A stretch of 64,000 bases of DNA from Leuctra nigra (Eukaryota > Arthropoda > Insecta > Plecoptera > Leuctridae), in contig OW203764.1 in assembly GCA_934045905.1 (NCBI GenBank), positions 21,633,109 through 21,697,108 on the forward strand, in the 5' to 3' direction. Shown here piece by piece: positions 24,801 through 36,700 of the stretch. Each line of letters begins with the position of its first letter. Within the stretch, counting starts at the first letter, position 1. Under the pieces are notes generated by a model. The model saw only the letters and a list, made by a program, of their open reading frames with translations, did not search any database and had not been told where the DNA came from. The position numbers were made by a program, and so were the translations under genes.

Positions 24801-27800
24801 GGTCACGTCGCTGTAGTCAGTGGAGTCAGTGGAGTCAACAAGTCGCGAGGGCGGCGTGTCACGGCCGGTGCAACAGCGCGACATCACCATGAGCATCAAG
24901 GTATCACTCTTATATTGCATGGTCACGTCGCTGTAGTCAGTGGAGTCAGTGGAGTCAACACAGTCGCGAGGGCGGCGTGTCACGGCCGGTGCAACAGCGC
25001 GACATCACCATGAGCATCAAGGTATCACTCTCATGTTGCATGGTCACGTCGCTGTAGTCAGTGGAGTCAGTGGAGTCAACACAGTCGCGAGGGCGGCGAG
25101 TTTCCCCGGCCGGTGCAACAGCGCGACATCACCATGAGCATCAAGGTATCACTCTCATGTTGCATGGTCACGTCGCTGTAGTCAGTGGAGTCAGTGGAGT
25201 CAACACAGTCGCGAGGGCGGCGTGTTTCCCCGGCCGGTGCAACAGCGCGACATCACCATGAGCATCAAAAATATCACTCTCATGTTGCATGGTCACGTCG
25301 CTGTAGTCAGTGGAGTCAGTGGAGTCAACACAGTCGCGAGGGCGGCGTGTCCCGGCCGGTGCAACAGCGCGACATCACCATGAGCATCAAGGTATCACTC
25401 TCATGTTGCATGGTCACGTCGCTGTAGTCAGTGGAGTCAGTGGAGTCAGCACAGTCGCGAGGGCGGCGAGTTTCCCCGGCCGGTGCAACAGCGCGACATC
25501 ACCATGAGCATCAAGGTATCACTCTCATGTTGCATGGTCACGTCGCTGTAGTCAGTGGAGTCAGTGGAGTCAGCACAGTCGCGAGGGCGGCGAGTTTCCC
25601 CGGCCGGTGCAACAGCGCGACATCCCAATGAGCATCAAGGTATCACTCTCATGTTGCATGGTCACGTCGCTGTAGTCAGTGGAGTCAGTGGAGTCAACAC
25701 AGTCGCGAGGGCGGCGAGTTTCCCCGGCCGGTGCAACAGCGCGACATCACCATGAGCATCAAGGTATCACTCTCATGTTGCATGGTCACGTCGCTGTAGT
25801 CAGTGGAGTCAGTGGAGTCAACACAGTCGCGAGGGCGGCGTGTCCCGGCCGGTGCAACAGCGCGACATCACCATGAGCATCAAGGTATCACTCTCATGTT
25901 GAATGGTCACGTCGCTGTAGTCAGTGGAGTCAGTGGAGTCAGCACAGTCGCGAGGGCGGCGAGTTTCCCCGGCCGGTGCAACAGCGCGACATCACCATGA
26001 GCATCAAGGTATCACTCTCATGTTGCATGGTCACGTCGCTGTAGTCAGTGGAGTCAGTGGAGTCAACACAGTCGCGAGGGCGGCGTGTCCCGGCCGGTGC
26101 AACAGCGCGACATCACCATGAGCATCAAGGTATCACTCTCATGTTGCATGGTCACGTCGCTGTAGTCGGTGGAGTCAGTGGAGTCAGCACAGTCGCGAGG
26201 GCGGCGAGTTTCCCCGGCCGGTGCAACAGCGCGACATCACCATGAGCATCAAGGTATCACTCTCATGTTGCATGGTCACGTCGCTGTAGTCAGTGGAGTC
26301 AGTGGAGTCAACACAGTCGCGAGGGCGGCGTGTCCCGGCCGGTGCAACAGCGCGACATCACCATGAGCATCAAGGTATCACTCTCATGTTGCATGGTCAC
26401 GTCGCTGTAGTCAGTGGAGTCAGTGGAGTCAGCACAGTCGCGAGGGCGGCGAGTTTCCCCGGCCGGTGCAACAGCGCGACATCACCATGAGCATCAAGGT
26501 ATCACTCTCATGTTGCATGGTCACGTCGCTGTAGTCAGTGGAGTCAGTGGAGTCAACACAGTCGCGAGGGCGGCGTGTCCCGGCCGGTGCAACAGCGCGA
26601 CATCACCATGAGCATCAAGGTATCACTCTCATGTTGCATGGTCACGTCGCTGTAGTCAGTGGAGTCAGTGGAGTCAGCACAGTCGCGAGGGCGGCGAGTT
26701 TCCCCGGCCGGTGCAACAGCGCGACATCACCATGAGCATCAAGGTATCACTCTCATGTTGCATGGTCACGTCGCTGTAGTCAGTGGAGTCAGTGGAGTCA
26801 ACACAGTCGCGAGGGCGGCGAGTTTCCCCGGCCGGTGCAACAGCGCGACATCACCATGAGCCTCAATGTGCGAATATCACTTTCATGCATCACTGTCATG
26901 TAGCGCGGGTAGAGACCACTGTAGAGACCCAAAGCTTTTTGTATACAAATAGGAAATGTTCAGAAGAAGGGAAATCCCCATTTGCCACTTGTGATACGCT
27001 CTGTAGAAGGGAAAGATTTGATGACATTTCATTGGCAGACTGAAGGTTTTGCAGAGGGGAAGATCGCCATATTTTTAAACTTTTGATGAAATAAAATCAT
27101 TTTTGAAACAAATGTAGAGAAGAGTTTTTACATATATCTATTGATATGGCACTAGTACGAGAAATACTGTATTTTCATTTCATAAAACGTCCTAATTTCG
27201 GCGATTTTTACGAACGAAAGATAATTTTATTTCCCTTTCTTCAAATTCACCGAATTTAGAAATTTTTCTTTAAAAAAAACACATAGTTTTGGTGGTGTTA
27301 CTTGGTGTTACCACCAAATGGTGTTACTGCATATTACCCAACCCTAGATCTGGCTTCAACATTTATGTAAGACTTTATTATTCTTACGCCGTAAGTCACA
27401 TTCATTATTCTGGGCGAAGTCGTGTTTTTTCTAAAAAGTGCCCTATTTACGACATATTAAGAACTTAATGTATGAAGGCAGTATAAAAACCTCAACATGC
27501 AGCATCTAAAATCCTTTCAATATACAACAACCCAACAGAGTTTTAAGACGAAAGACTCTGCAGGTTACCAAATTATTGGGTCAGTACAGTAAAATCAGTA
27601 TAGTATAGAAAACTATTATAAACATTATTTTACCCATCAAACTAGGGCTACTTGAGACCTGACAAAACATCTCAATTTTCTTCCCAAATTATTAATATCC
27701 AACGAGAATTGAAGGATTCCTTGTTGTTGAACTCAGCCTCGTCACCATTGCTGCCTTGAGTTCAGCTTTCCACCAGACACTGGTGATCGTTTTCGATCCG

Positions 27801-30800
27801 CAGAGCTGCTTTGCAGTTAAATTACATTCATGATTCAGTTTAAAATATTCAGGGCGTAAATCGCCTTTTTACTGAAAGTGTCCTAGCTTGAGGACGGTGT
27901 GGACTTTGTCGAGGTATTTCTCGAGCCACGCCACTGCATTTCACGACCGTCACCTCAATAACGAGATCCGCGGAGCTCTGAATATGAAAATGATGATGGA
28001 GGACGGGCGATAACAGTCTCATCTTGGGGAAAAGATAAATTGATGTCATCTGTAAGATGTGATGTCATGTGCTCAGTTTCGGAGGTAACGAGATATAATT
28101 TTGGGTAATGAATAGGGTGAGAAGCAGCCAAAACAATGATTTATTTGGAACATTATTAGAAACGAGAGTTTCTCTGCAAATTAAGGTAGAACCACCATAA
28201 CCTCAATTTTTCCGATTTACTTCAAATTTTGGTGGCTTATTAATCAATCAAAACTCAATCCCTGAAAAAATTTAACAATTCGCGTGTCCAGTTTCTGAGA
28301 TAAATTGATTTGTTTTGTTAAAAGTTATAAGCAAAATTCGACATTATTTTCCTATACCTTCCATGTTAAAGTTTGTTCATCCTCTGATGACCTAAAATTG
28401 AAAACTCATTGTTGGACTGGAGTTGCAAACTACAGGACTTTAAATGAGTCTGTTATACTTAAATATAGTTGAAATGTAGGAAAACGTTTTTTGAATTTGT
28501 AATTTCAAGAAAAAATATTTTGTATATATCGATCGATTGCTCTACCTTAACATTTTATTGAGAATTATCATATCAAGTACTGCTAATTTTTTTAGCAATG
28601 CATTTGAGAGCTGACTTTTCGGTAGTGAGTGAGAATGTATGCATTTTTATCACAAGATTATATTATATTGGTGTACTGTCAGATTTGTATACTCATATAT
28701 CTCACTATCTCTTTCGCATGTAGTCACTTCTCATTTATTCATTATTCTGAAGAAATAGAGGTCAAGATGGATGAAAATCCGGGAACTGAAAACTATGTAT
28801 GTATATCTTATTCCGTGTCTTGAAGAGAGAAAAACCCAATATATTGACAAGAAATGCAATTTCTATGCGATTCATAATAGAATATCGACAGACACCCCTC
28901 TGAGAATGAAACAAATGAGCGTGCTCGTTCCCCTATACGGTATCAAGCTGGGCGAGACAATTTCATGGCGTATGTTGATTCTCCTAGGCAATCAAGACGA
29001 CGCTATTGATCCTTGGCTCCTACATCGTGGGTCTGATGCCAGCGGTGATGATCTTCTTCCTCGTCTGTAAAGACTGTGTCTTCACGCCGTTACAACTGGA
29101 GGAGGCGATGGGAGACAGTTTCTACGTCTACGTCGTCGTCAACTTTCTCATCATATTCAAGACAATGCTCAATCCCATTGTCTATGCGGCGAGAATGCAC
29201 GAGATCAAGGTAATTTAATCAAGAAAGTTGGTCAGGTAGAAGAGGCAAAACAAAAATTTTATTTCTAGACACAATTTGTCGGAGGAGTAAAACAGAAACA
29301 ACTGTGTGACATCACACCTACACCCTCTCCAGCCCCATGAGACATCACTTACACCCTCTCCATTACCATGTGATATCACTTACACCCTCTCCATTACCAT
29401 GTGATATCACTTACACCTTCTCCAGCACCATGTGATATCACTTACACCCTCTCCAGCACCATGTGATATCACTTACACCTTCTCCAGCACCATGTGATAT
29501 CACCTTCACCCCCTCCAGCACCATGTGATATCACTTACACCTTCTCCAGCACCATGTGATATCACTTACACCTTCTCCAGCACCATGTGATATCACCTTC
29601 ACCCCCTCCAGCACCATGTGATATCACTTACACCTTCTCCAGCACCATGTGATATCACTTACACCTTCTCCAGCACCATGTGACAAGGAAAACAATCTCG
29701 GAAAATCCGGGACGGGTCAGGTGGCAATCATAGTTTAGATGGGACAATATTTTGGGAAAACATGCTAAATTGCTCTTGAAACACTGCACATGAAGCGTCA
29801 AATCTTATGCGGGTCCAGGCCGTACAGGCCCGGAAAAAGTTAGAAATTTAAAAGTATTTTTGGATTATTTCTATGCGTTTTGGACAGTTTTCGGCGATTT
29901 GATAGTTAATACATTGTAAATAAATGAACAATACAACACGTGGAATAGATTTATCTTAATTTTATGGGTCAGACCCATGGACCTAGCAAAGTGGGAATTA
30001 TATGGCATATACATTGAAACGCTGAAAATGGGTTTTAGGGGTTTTATGGGCCGCCTCGGAACCCTGACTGTACCTACCCCGAGATAACATCTGGAGAATA
30101 TTTGTTCAGAAATGTTGTCATAACTTCAGGACTAATTATATTATTTAGAATGTGGAACATAATTTGGCTAGCTTTTTCTTGAAGCATCAGAACTTTAGGC
30201 CATGCTTTACATTTTTCATACCTCAGTGTTGAGATAAGACACAAAAATTGTATCAATTATCAAGAGGACGTAAAGCAAGAATTAATTGAAGAAATATTAT
30301 TTTATATTCCAGATTAGAAAAAGTATCCCAAAGTTTTACCTCAAGGTACACCCAACAAATAATAAAACGGTATTTGAACGAAACGTATTGGCTGCTGGTC
30401 AGGTTCCTTGACAATCAATCCCTCTTATTATCAAAGAAATTGGAGCTCAACTACTAAAAGTAGACGACGAGTTAGCATAGACTTCATCGGATGATGCCAT
30501 CACATTTTTTCAGTCAATCCATATCGTTCAAAAACCGTTTTTATCATTTGTTGAGTGTACATCAACAATAACAACATCGGTCAGTGGTTTAAGTAAAATT
30601 ATCGAAATTTAGATGCCAATATCTCATCTGACACGATAAATCCAATGAGATTTGTAAAATCAGGTTAAATTCAATTTAAAGTTCTAGGTTCAAAGTAACA
30701 TTTTCTTTCTTCATTCCACTTGAAAGAGTTATATTAACTATTACCCCAAGGCTTAAAATCGCACCCGCTCTAATCCGAAAATAAAGATTTCCTTTCTTCA

Positions 30801-33273
30801 CTCACTCGAATGTCCACATTCGCGGTAGAACGACGTTCACCAAAGTGCACTCAAACTTGCATTACTATTTGAACGACGTCTACTTGGAAATGTTCTAAAG
30901 GGGATAGTGTAGAGGACAGTTCACATGGCTGGCGAATACATTGGGCGGACATCCTACGGGCAAATAATGATTCCGGGAAACTATTTGCCACACACGTCAA
31001 TACTGCATTTAATTTACCTTCTGGGGTTTTAGCAAGAATTGACAAGTGGTTTTTAAAACCCTGCTTGTTGAATGTAACAAAGGGGACGTCGGAGCAAGAG
31101 AATAATTTTATTTCAATGACATCTTTCTCATATTTTTTTCAAAATGTATGTATAAGCACCACATAGAGATATTACAGAATACGAAGAATAACGAGACAAA
31201 AGTGTCATGAAATAGAACAGAATGTAGATGTATATTGAATGCTATACCAACAGAAATTATAAATAGTAAATTAATTAGGTATAATAAAGCAAATGCACAA
31301 TGTTTTTGATAAAAGCGAACATCTCATTTCAACCCCCCCTCCACGGTACAAGCCCACTGCTGGTCATCTTTCAGGTATTTTATAACCCATAAAAAACACT
31401 CCGTGTAAAAATACCAGCCAAGTCTCTTAACTATAAAAAAATAGAAGAAATCTAAAAATTCAGCACTGAAAAGTAGTGATATCAAAAAAAGGGCCAAGTC
31501 AAAACTTCATTTTAAAAACCAAAATATACTTGGCGCATCGTGTATATAGTAGTATAGTATATGCCAGAAATTAAATGTGCCTATACCTATAATGCCCTTA
31601 AAAACGATGCGCCAAGTATATTTTGGTTTTTAAAATGAAGTTTTGACTTGGCCCTTTTTTTGATATCACTACTTTTCAGTGCTGAATTTTTAGATTTCTT
31701 CTATTTTTTTTATAGTTAAGAGACTTGGCTGGTATTTTTACACGGAGTGTTTTTTATGGGGATATCAATAATTTTTTTAGTTTATTTACACAACTTGTTC
31801 CTAACTTGTGACTTATTCCTTTAAAAAAATAGGCAATTTCCGAATTGGGTACTACGAAAAATTGTGTTTGGTACTAAATATAAGCTTAAAATGATATTCC
31901 ATGAAGAATTGCGAAAGCATCGTTCCAATAGGTCCAACCGTTTTCGAGTTATGGCATCACTTCCTTTTTTAAAAATGGCGGCTGAAATTACTGCCACTTA
32001 GAATTTATTTTTATAAATGTTAAGTATCATTATAAGCTTTCTGAATATGTAGTTATTGTAGTAAGAGGTGATTCAAGTCTGATTCTTCATTTTTATGACG
32101 TCATTTCCGGTTTCGGTAATAGTAAATGTATATTTTGACTATTGATATTCCATAAAGATGACCGTCTGAATCATTTGGCGATAGTTTTATTCCGATCGGT
32201 GTAGCCGTTTTCGAGATATGACGTCACTTCCGGTTTCAAAATGGCGGCTTCCGGTTAGTTTTATAAAAAGGCACCTCAGACGCCAAAAGTGCACATGTGG
32301 TAAAAATTTCAAGTCAATCGGTTTAGCCGTTTAGGCTGTGGCGGTGATAGCGGTGTTTCGTGATATCATCAGATAGGTTTTAAAAGGGGTGTAATTTCAC
32401 TGTTTTCACGGCCCTCTAGCTCGCAAATGGCATAACCTGTTGTTCCCAAATTTGTTATATGGGGTGGGGTGGGCCATAGCTCGAAATTAAGATATTTCGC
32501 AACAATGTGAGATTTTTCAATTTTGAGATCCAGTAGGCCGAAAATGCTATGTTGTTGCTTACAGTAAAAGTGTTTGGTCTGCTCCTCAGTTTATTAGGCA
32601 TTTACGGTATGTTGAGTGACTGTGAGTGTACGGTACGACTTGGCTGGGTGGAGCGACCGCTCCACTAGATATCAATTCGAGAATCATCATCATAATTTTT
32701 GTAGCAAAAGAATTTACGAATCAAGTCGATCTTTTGAAAGGGTTATGAGTCAAAATTTCGTTACGATACAGTTTTAAAATATTGCGACATACATTGGTCA
32801 AGAACTAATTTTGGTCGACCACACCAATACCAATACCATGGGCATTCTATTTGCTTGTGGACTGGCAGCACTGAGCTAATGGATTGATTCAGATTGGAAC
32901 GAATTTCAAGCGTTTTCATAGTTAGAAACTTGAAAATAATATAGACTATAAATGCACAAAATCGTGATCAAAGTAACCGACTAATAAATCAATGAAATCA
33001 CTATTTCAGAAAGCTTCTGCGCTGATGAAATCCCGCATCTGCCGCTGCTGCCTGTACCTGTCCCCTGACAACGACTCCCTGGACACGTCGATGTTCGGTC
33101 TGAGCATGGACAGCACTCAACAGCGCGCCATCCCGATGTTGCCCACACGCAGCAACACCATCATATCCCGCGCCAGACAACACGACCCTCTGGCCAACGG
33201 CTCCAAGACGTCGCTGACAAGGATGAGCACGCGGAGTCATCAACGTCGTCGTGAGGAGTTGACGTCAGTGTGA
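18875..33273 (+). CDS. Orphan rhodopsin-like (class A) GPCR, four exons
   Basis: Exons are 18875-19530, 20045-20255, 28988-29209 and 33010-33273, all with GT/AG borders and matching phases, giving 450 aa. The N-terminus is extracellular with N-glycosylation motifs (NAT, NMT, NAT). Exon 1 encodes TM1-TM4, including LAGADAF in TM2 and, after TM3, NHY in place of the usual DRY. Exon 2 has the end of the second extracellular loop, TM5 and a polar third loop (SQWSQWSQHS). Exon 3 has TM6 (AIKTTLLILGSYIVGLMPA, without the usual CWxP) and TM7 with NPIVY. Exon 4 is a Cys-rich, basic tail ending LTSV, which fits a class I PDZ ligand. It looks like insect orphan receptors of the Drosophila CG13579 type, from memory only. 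The start has a good context (ACAATGG); an upstream exon is not excluded. Confidence 0.85.
19531..20044. other. GPCR intron 1
   Basis: The donor GTAAGC splits a GA|T codon and the acceptor is CCAG. Inside, near 19677-19695, is GGCGGTATAGCTCAGTGCATC, which looks like the 5' half of a tRNA or a SINE head without a B box. Nothing else was recognised. Confidence 0.6.
20166..26866 (+). repeat. 55-copy minisatellite derived from the exon 2/intron 2 junction of the GPCR
   Basis: The unit is mostly 124 bp, with 120, 121, 125, 112 and 109-bp variants. Copy 1 is the native end of coding exon 2 (88 bp from TCAGTGGAGTC to ATGAGCATCAAG) plus its splice donor GTATCA and the next 36 bp of intron. The following 54 copies repeat exon end, donor and intron start head to tail. 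Copies are nearly identical, with a few diagnostic variants (AGCACAG, AACAAGTC, CGTGTCACGG, CGTGTCCCGG, CAAAAATATC, CATCCCAATG). These group into higher-order repeats: a 245-bp dimer at 25803-26783, a block repeated 1206 bp apart (23378/24584) and one 3533 bp apart (21652/25185). The many ~66-codon open frames in it are shadows of the repeat. Confidence 0.97.
26867..28190. other. GPCR intron 2, part after the array
   Basis: Non-coding. A small hairpin-like GGTGTTACTTGGTGTTACCACC lies near 27294-27315. The blocks near 27400 and 27850 (ATTCTGGGCG../ATTCAGGGCG..) are weakly alike. No exon was recognised. Confidence 0.55.
28191..28550. mobile_element. TTAA-flanked MITE-like element (copy 2)
   Basis: The left end reads TTAAGGTAGAACC and the right end GCTCTACCTTAA, an inverted pair. 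The interior (about 28360-28460) is a diverged relative of the element at 6412-6946, sharing GAAAACTCA..., GAGTTGCAA.CTACA and flanking blocks. It lies in GPCR intron 2 and is non-coding. Confidence 0.65.
29303..29684 (+). repeat. 31-bp minisatellite in GPCR intron 3
   Basis: About 12 copies of a unit containing GTGATATCACTTACACC and TCTCCAGCACCAT follow one another, starting about 95 bp after the exon 3 donor. Copies differ by a few bases. The unit contains the palindrome GTGATATCAC. Confidence 0.93.
29700..31380. other. GPCR intron 3, first part
   Basis: Non-coding. No exon, RNA gene or clear element was recognised; the open frame at 30851-31045 (minus) has no domain. Confidence 0.55.
31386..31760. 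mobile_element. Foldback MITE with ~155-bp near-perfect arms
   Basis: The left arm is 31386-31540 (CCCATAAAAAACACTCCGTG...) and the right arm 31605-31760 (...CACGGAGTGTTTTTTATGGG). They are almost perfect reverse complements around a ~64-bp loop. There is no coding capacity. No clear target duplication was found (flanks TTATAA and GATATC). The arm identity suggests a recent insertion or arm conversion. Confidence 0.88.
31880..32400 (+). repeat. Degenerate repeat region (GCCGTTTTCGAGATATGACG motif)
   Basis: Blocks of the type CCG(A/T)TCGGT.TAGCCGTTT.CGAG.TATG.C.TCACTTCC.G followed by AAAATGGCGGC occur near 31930, 32200 and, in part, 32320. They are diverged copies of one motif, non-coding, within GPCR intron 3. 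Confidence 0.5.
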
Positions 33274-33720
33274 TGGAGCGGATCGACGAGTCGACGTGAG
33301 GACGTCGTTGACGAGGACGTCGCTGACGAGGACGTCGTTGACGAGGACGTCGTTGACGAGGACGTCGTTGACGAGGAAGTCGTTGACGAGGACGTCGTTG
33401 ACGAGGACGTCGTTGACGAGGACGTCGCTAACGAGGATGAGCACGCGGAGTCATCAACGTCGTCGTGAGGAGTTGACGTCAGTGTGATGGAGCGTAAAGA
33501 CGAGTCAACTTGAGGACGTCGTTGACGAGGACGTCGTTGACGAGGACGTCGCTAACGAGGATGAGCACGCGGAGTCATCAACATCGTCGTGAGGAGTTGA
33601 CGTCAGTGTGATGGAACGGATAGACGAGTCAGCGTGAGGACGTCGTTGACGAGGACGAGCACGCGGAGTCATCAACGCTGACGTGCGGAGTTGGCGATAC
33701 GGACGTTCTTGTCAACGTGA
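33206..33720 (+). repeat. Compound minisatellite built from the GPCR C-terminal coding end
   Basis: The end of the last exon (AGGATGAGCACGCGGAGTCA to the stop and TGATGGAGCG) recurs after the stop near 33437, 33560 and, in part, 33650. Between copies, a 15-bp unit GACGTCGTTGACGAG is reiterated, about nine times at 33297-33430. The repeats therefore include the coding tail, the stop codon and the start of the 3' UTR. Confidence 0.9.
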
Positions 33721-36700
33721 GGACGTCGTCGAAGAAGAGTGATTAGTTTGTCACGTTCCAGTTAACTTGAGGTAGAGTTCCGACTTACTAATTGTGTTTT
33801 GGTGTATATTTATGGATATGAAAGATGACACGATTGAAGAGACAAAGTTCTCGGCAAATTAAAGATCGTCAAAGGACTGAAATACGGGCACTGTACGTAT
33901 GTCATGCTTGCCTGGTTGAATGTGATTCGACATGGTTTAGCAATCTGAATTCGTTTATTCGTCATTATATGGGTAGGTATGCATTAAGTTGTTTTCATAA
34001 AATGTGAAAAGTTCCTGTGCTAGTAAAACAATCGTTTTATAAAACGTTTAATTATAAACTCGTATATTTGTTAGTGAATGTATAGAAAATGTTGAAAGCA
34101 TTTTTTCAACATCGCATTTACAAAAGCTATTCGCATTGCGGCGCGATTTTCTCAGTCGTGAAAAGTATATGACTCGATACAGACCGCACCAGCAACACGA
34201 ATGTTTCGTGGACCAAATCAAACTTTACACCCTCTTCTCCTTCTCAAATTAACCGACAAATAAATCAATTTGCGTCCGTACGTGACCAGTTAGCAGCGAC
34301 TAAGTGCGACAACCAATTAAAACAAAACGAAGTACTGCATGAAATCGGTTCAACGCGACATCTCTCAAGCTCATCACACAGTAGCGCAAACAAGTCAAGT
34401 GATAATCACGTGATTAAGTATGCCATTTGCATGAATTCAGTCGCAAAGCTCTGCACACGACATGTCAAGTAATTAGTGGAGCTAGTAAGAATCTGCAAAC
34501 ACTGGCCTAATTGCAGTACCGTGCGACGTTCAACACAATTATTCTGCAGAACAGTATTTCCTGAACTTTGTGTCAACAAAACTGTGAGCTTTGATTGAAA
34601 GCTTGAAAGTTTCGTTCTCAAAAGGTCCCCTGTTTTGGCAAATTTATGAGAAGGTTTTTAAAGGAAGGTCAAATAACGGTTAACTATTTCATTATTCAAA
34701 CACTTCGAACATAATTTGCTCATAAAGTGTTTTAAACTACAGAGTAACTTCCCTTCCCTAAATCTTAAGAAGGCATTCATTGAAATTCAAAGTGACCTAC
34801 TTTCACTCCCAAATGATTGAACTTCGAGTGATCATTTGAATAAACACATTTTCCTCAATTATAATGTTAACATCGAGGAGAGGGCTTGAGCTTGAAGAGA
34901 TGCATGCAACAGCTTGCAACAGCTTTGCAAACCAATAAGTATTCTGTATTATTGCAAAATCTACAGTTGAAGTGATGTACATTATGAAATATTGTGGGGG
35001 AAATGATACGATTAACAATATCTTATATTCAATCAAAAGGACACTTCATAGCTGGTAACTAACTGTTCTTAATTGTGAGATCAAAGTAACTCGTCAGGTA
35101 GATGTATTCCCAATTGTTTCAAACAAACTTCCCGAAGTACCGACGTACATCATTGTGCCGACGATTTCAATCTAAACTATGTTATCTAATGTTCGTGAAA
35201 CTCTCAGTTCTTGTTCCTTGGAAACTTATCTGTACAGCTTTAAACATAATAACGTGTCTCTTTACTGTTCGTGGACGAAGTTCTATTTCTGGCATTAAAT
35301 TGTGACGACAATGCGTTTGTCGACGGAGTTTCAGTAATACCCTCGACCAAATCCGGAATCAACTAGTATGTTTGTGGATTACTCTTTATATTGCTTTGCC
35401 AGAACTGCATTATCAAGTGCCACTGCCAGTACATTATGCACATTAGAGCTTGCAATTATGTATTTTTGTGAAAAACTGCACTGTCTAATATAGTTACGTC
35501 TGTCATTTTTTAATCAAATTATTTCTGTGTTTTTTATCATGAAAGAAAGAGTATGGTGTATTCACCGAAAAAGCAGTAACGTCAGTCAAACCTGTGGGGA
35601 TATAACCAAACTCAAAATGTCTCTCAAAATTATTTGTTTCCTAACTATTATAAGATTACCAACCACTACTTATTTCGTACCAAAAATAATATATAGGTCA
35701 ATGTCATCAATGGTGACTGGAAACATTGGATTGGAGAAATTCGAAAAAGATGACGATGTCCATGCAATGTCTATGTGAATTGTTGTCTGTTACAATCTCT
35801 GTGTCAATGATATTACATCATGGCTACTTAATTGTGTAACTGTTTAGTAAAATGACTGAATGTGTTCTTAAACACTTGGCCAAAGATGGTGAAAAACGAG
35901 TTACCTATAATTCTCAAGTGATATATTCGTGATTGCAAGTTGTAGACAATATAGTGTAATATTTATAGGAACGGATTTTCTAAGAAAAGTTGGTAAAATC
36001 ATTAAATGTATATTTTTACAGTAATTATTAAATCGTAATTGAGGCAGGTGTTTTTTTAAATAAAATTGAAATAATATGTAAAGCGCAGATCGTAGTGTGT
36101 GATGCGCTCAAAATGCAAGTTACACATTTTCTAATTCGATATTTTCTGAAAAACAACATAATTACTAGTGCTATAACTTTTCACTTCTCACATTGGAACA
36201 ACACTGTTTACCGAATTAATAAACTAAGTCCCATCAAAGCGCCATCACATCGTACTTCTCTCACAATCAATGTCTATATAATCTGTCCCTTTACAACAAT
36301 TGTGGCTTGCAAAAATATAAAACTGATATCCACTTATAGGACATCACACATTCCGTTACGTAACTTTTGTGTACTAATGCTATGATGTATAACTCTATGT
36401 ATTGATATTTCTTGAATGGCTGTACATTATTCAAATAATAGAAATAAAAGAATCTATGTAGTTGACAGTAACTTGCTACAAGGAAATGATATTCCAAGAA
36501 AGTACCTTTCAGATGATGGTGTAATTTCCTGTGTTACTTTAACTTTCTATGCTGGAATATTCCAAACATAAATCGTCCCATTCCTAGATGTATTGTCAGA
36601 CACTTCTGATACAATCTATAAGAAATGACATTCTCTCTCTACATATCTGAAATGTCACGGAATTTGTGTCATGTGGTTTTGACTGACATCAAATTGTCAC

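Noticed and set aside
20295..26860. Dozens of ~66-codon ORFs and the ~90-codon minus-strand ORFs
   Set aside because: They are the same minisatellite unit read in successive frames; each ends where the 124-bp period shifts into a stop.
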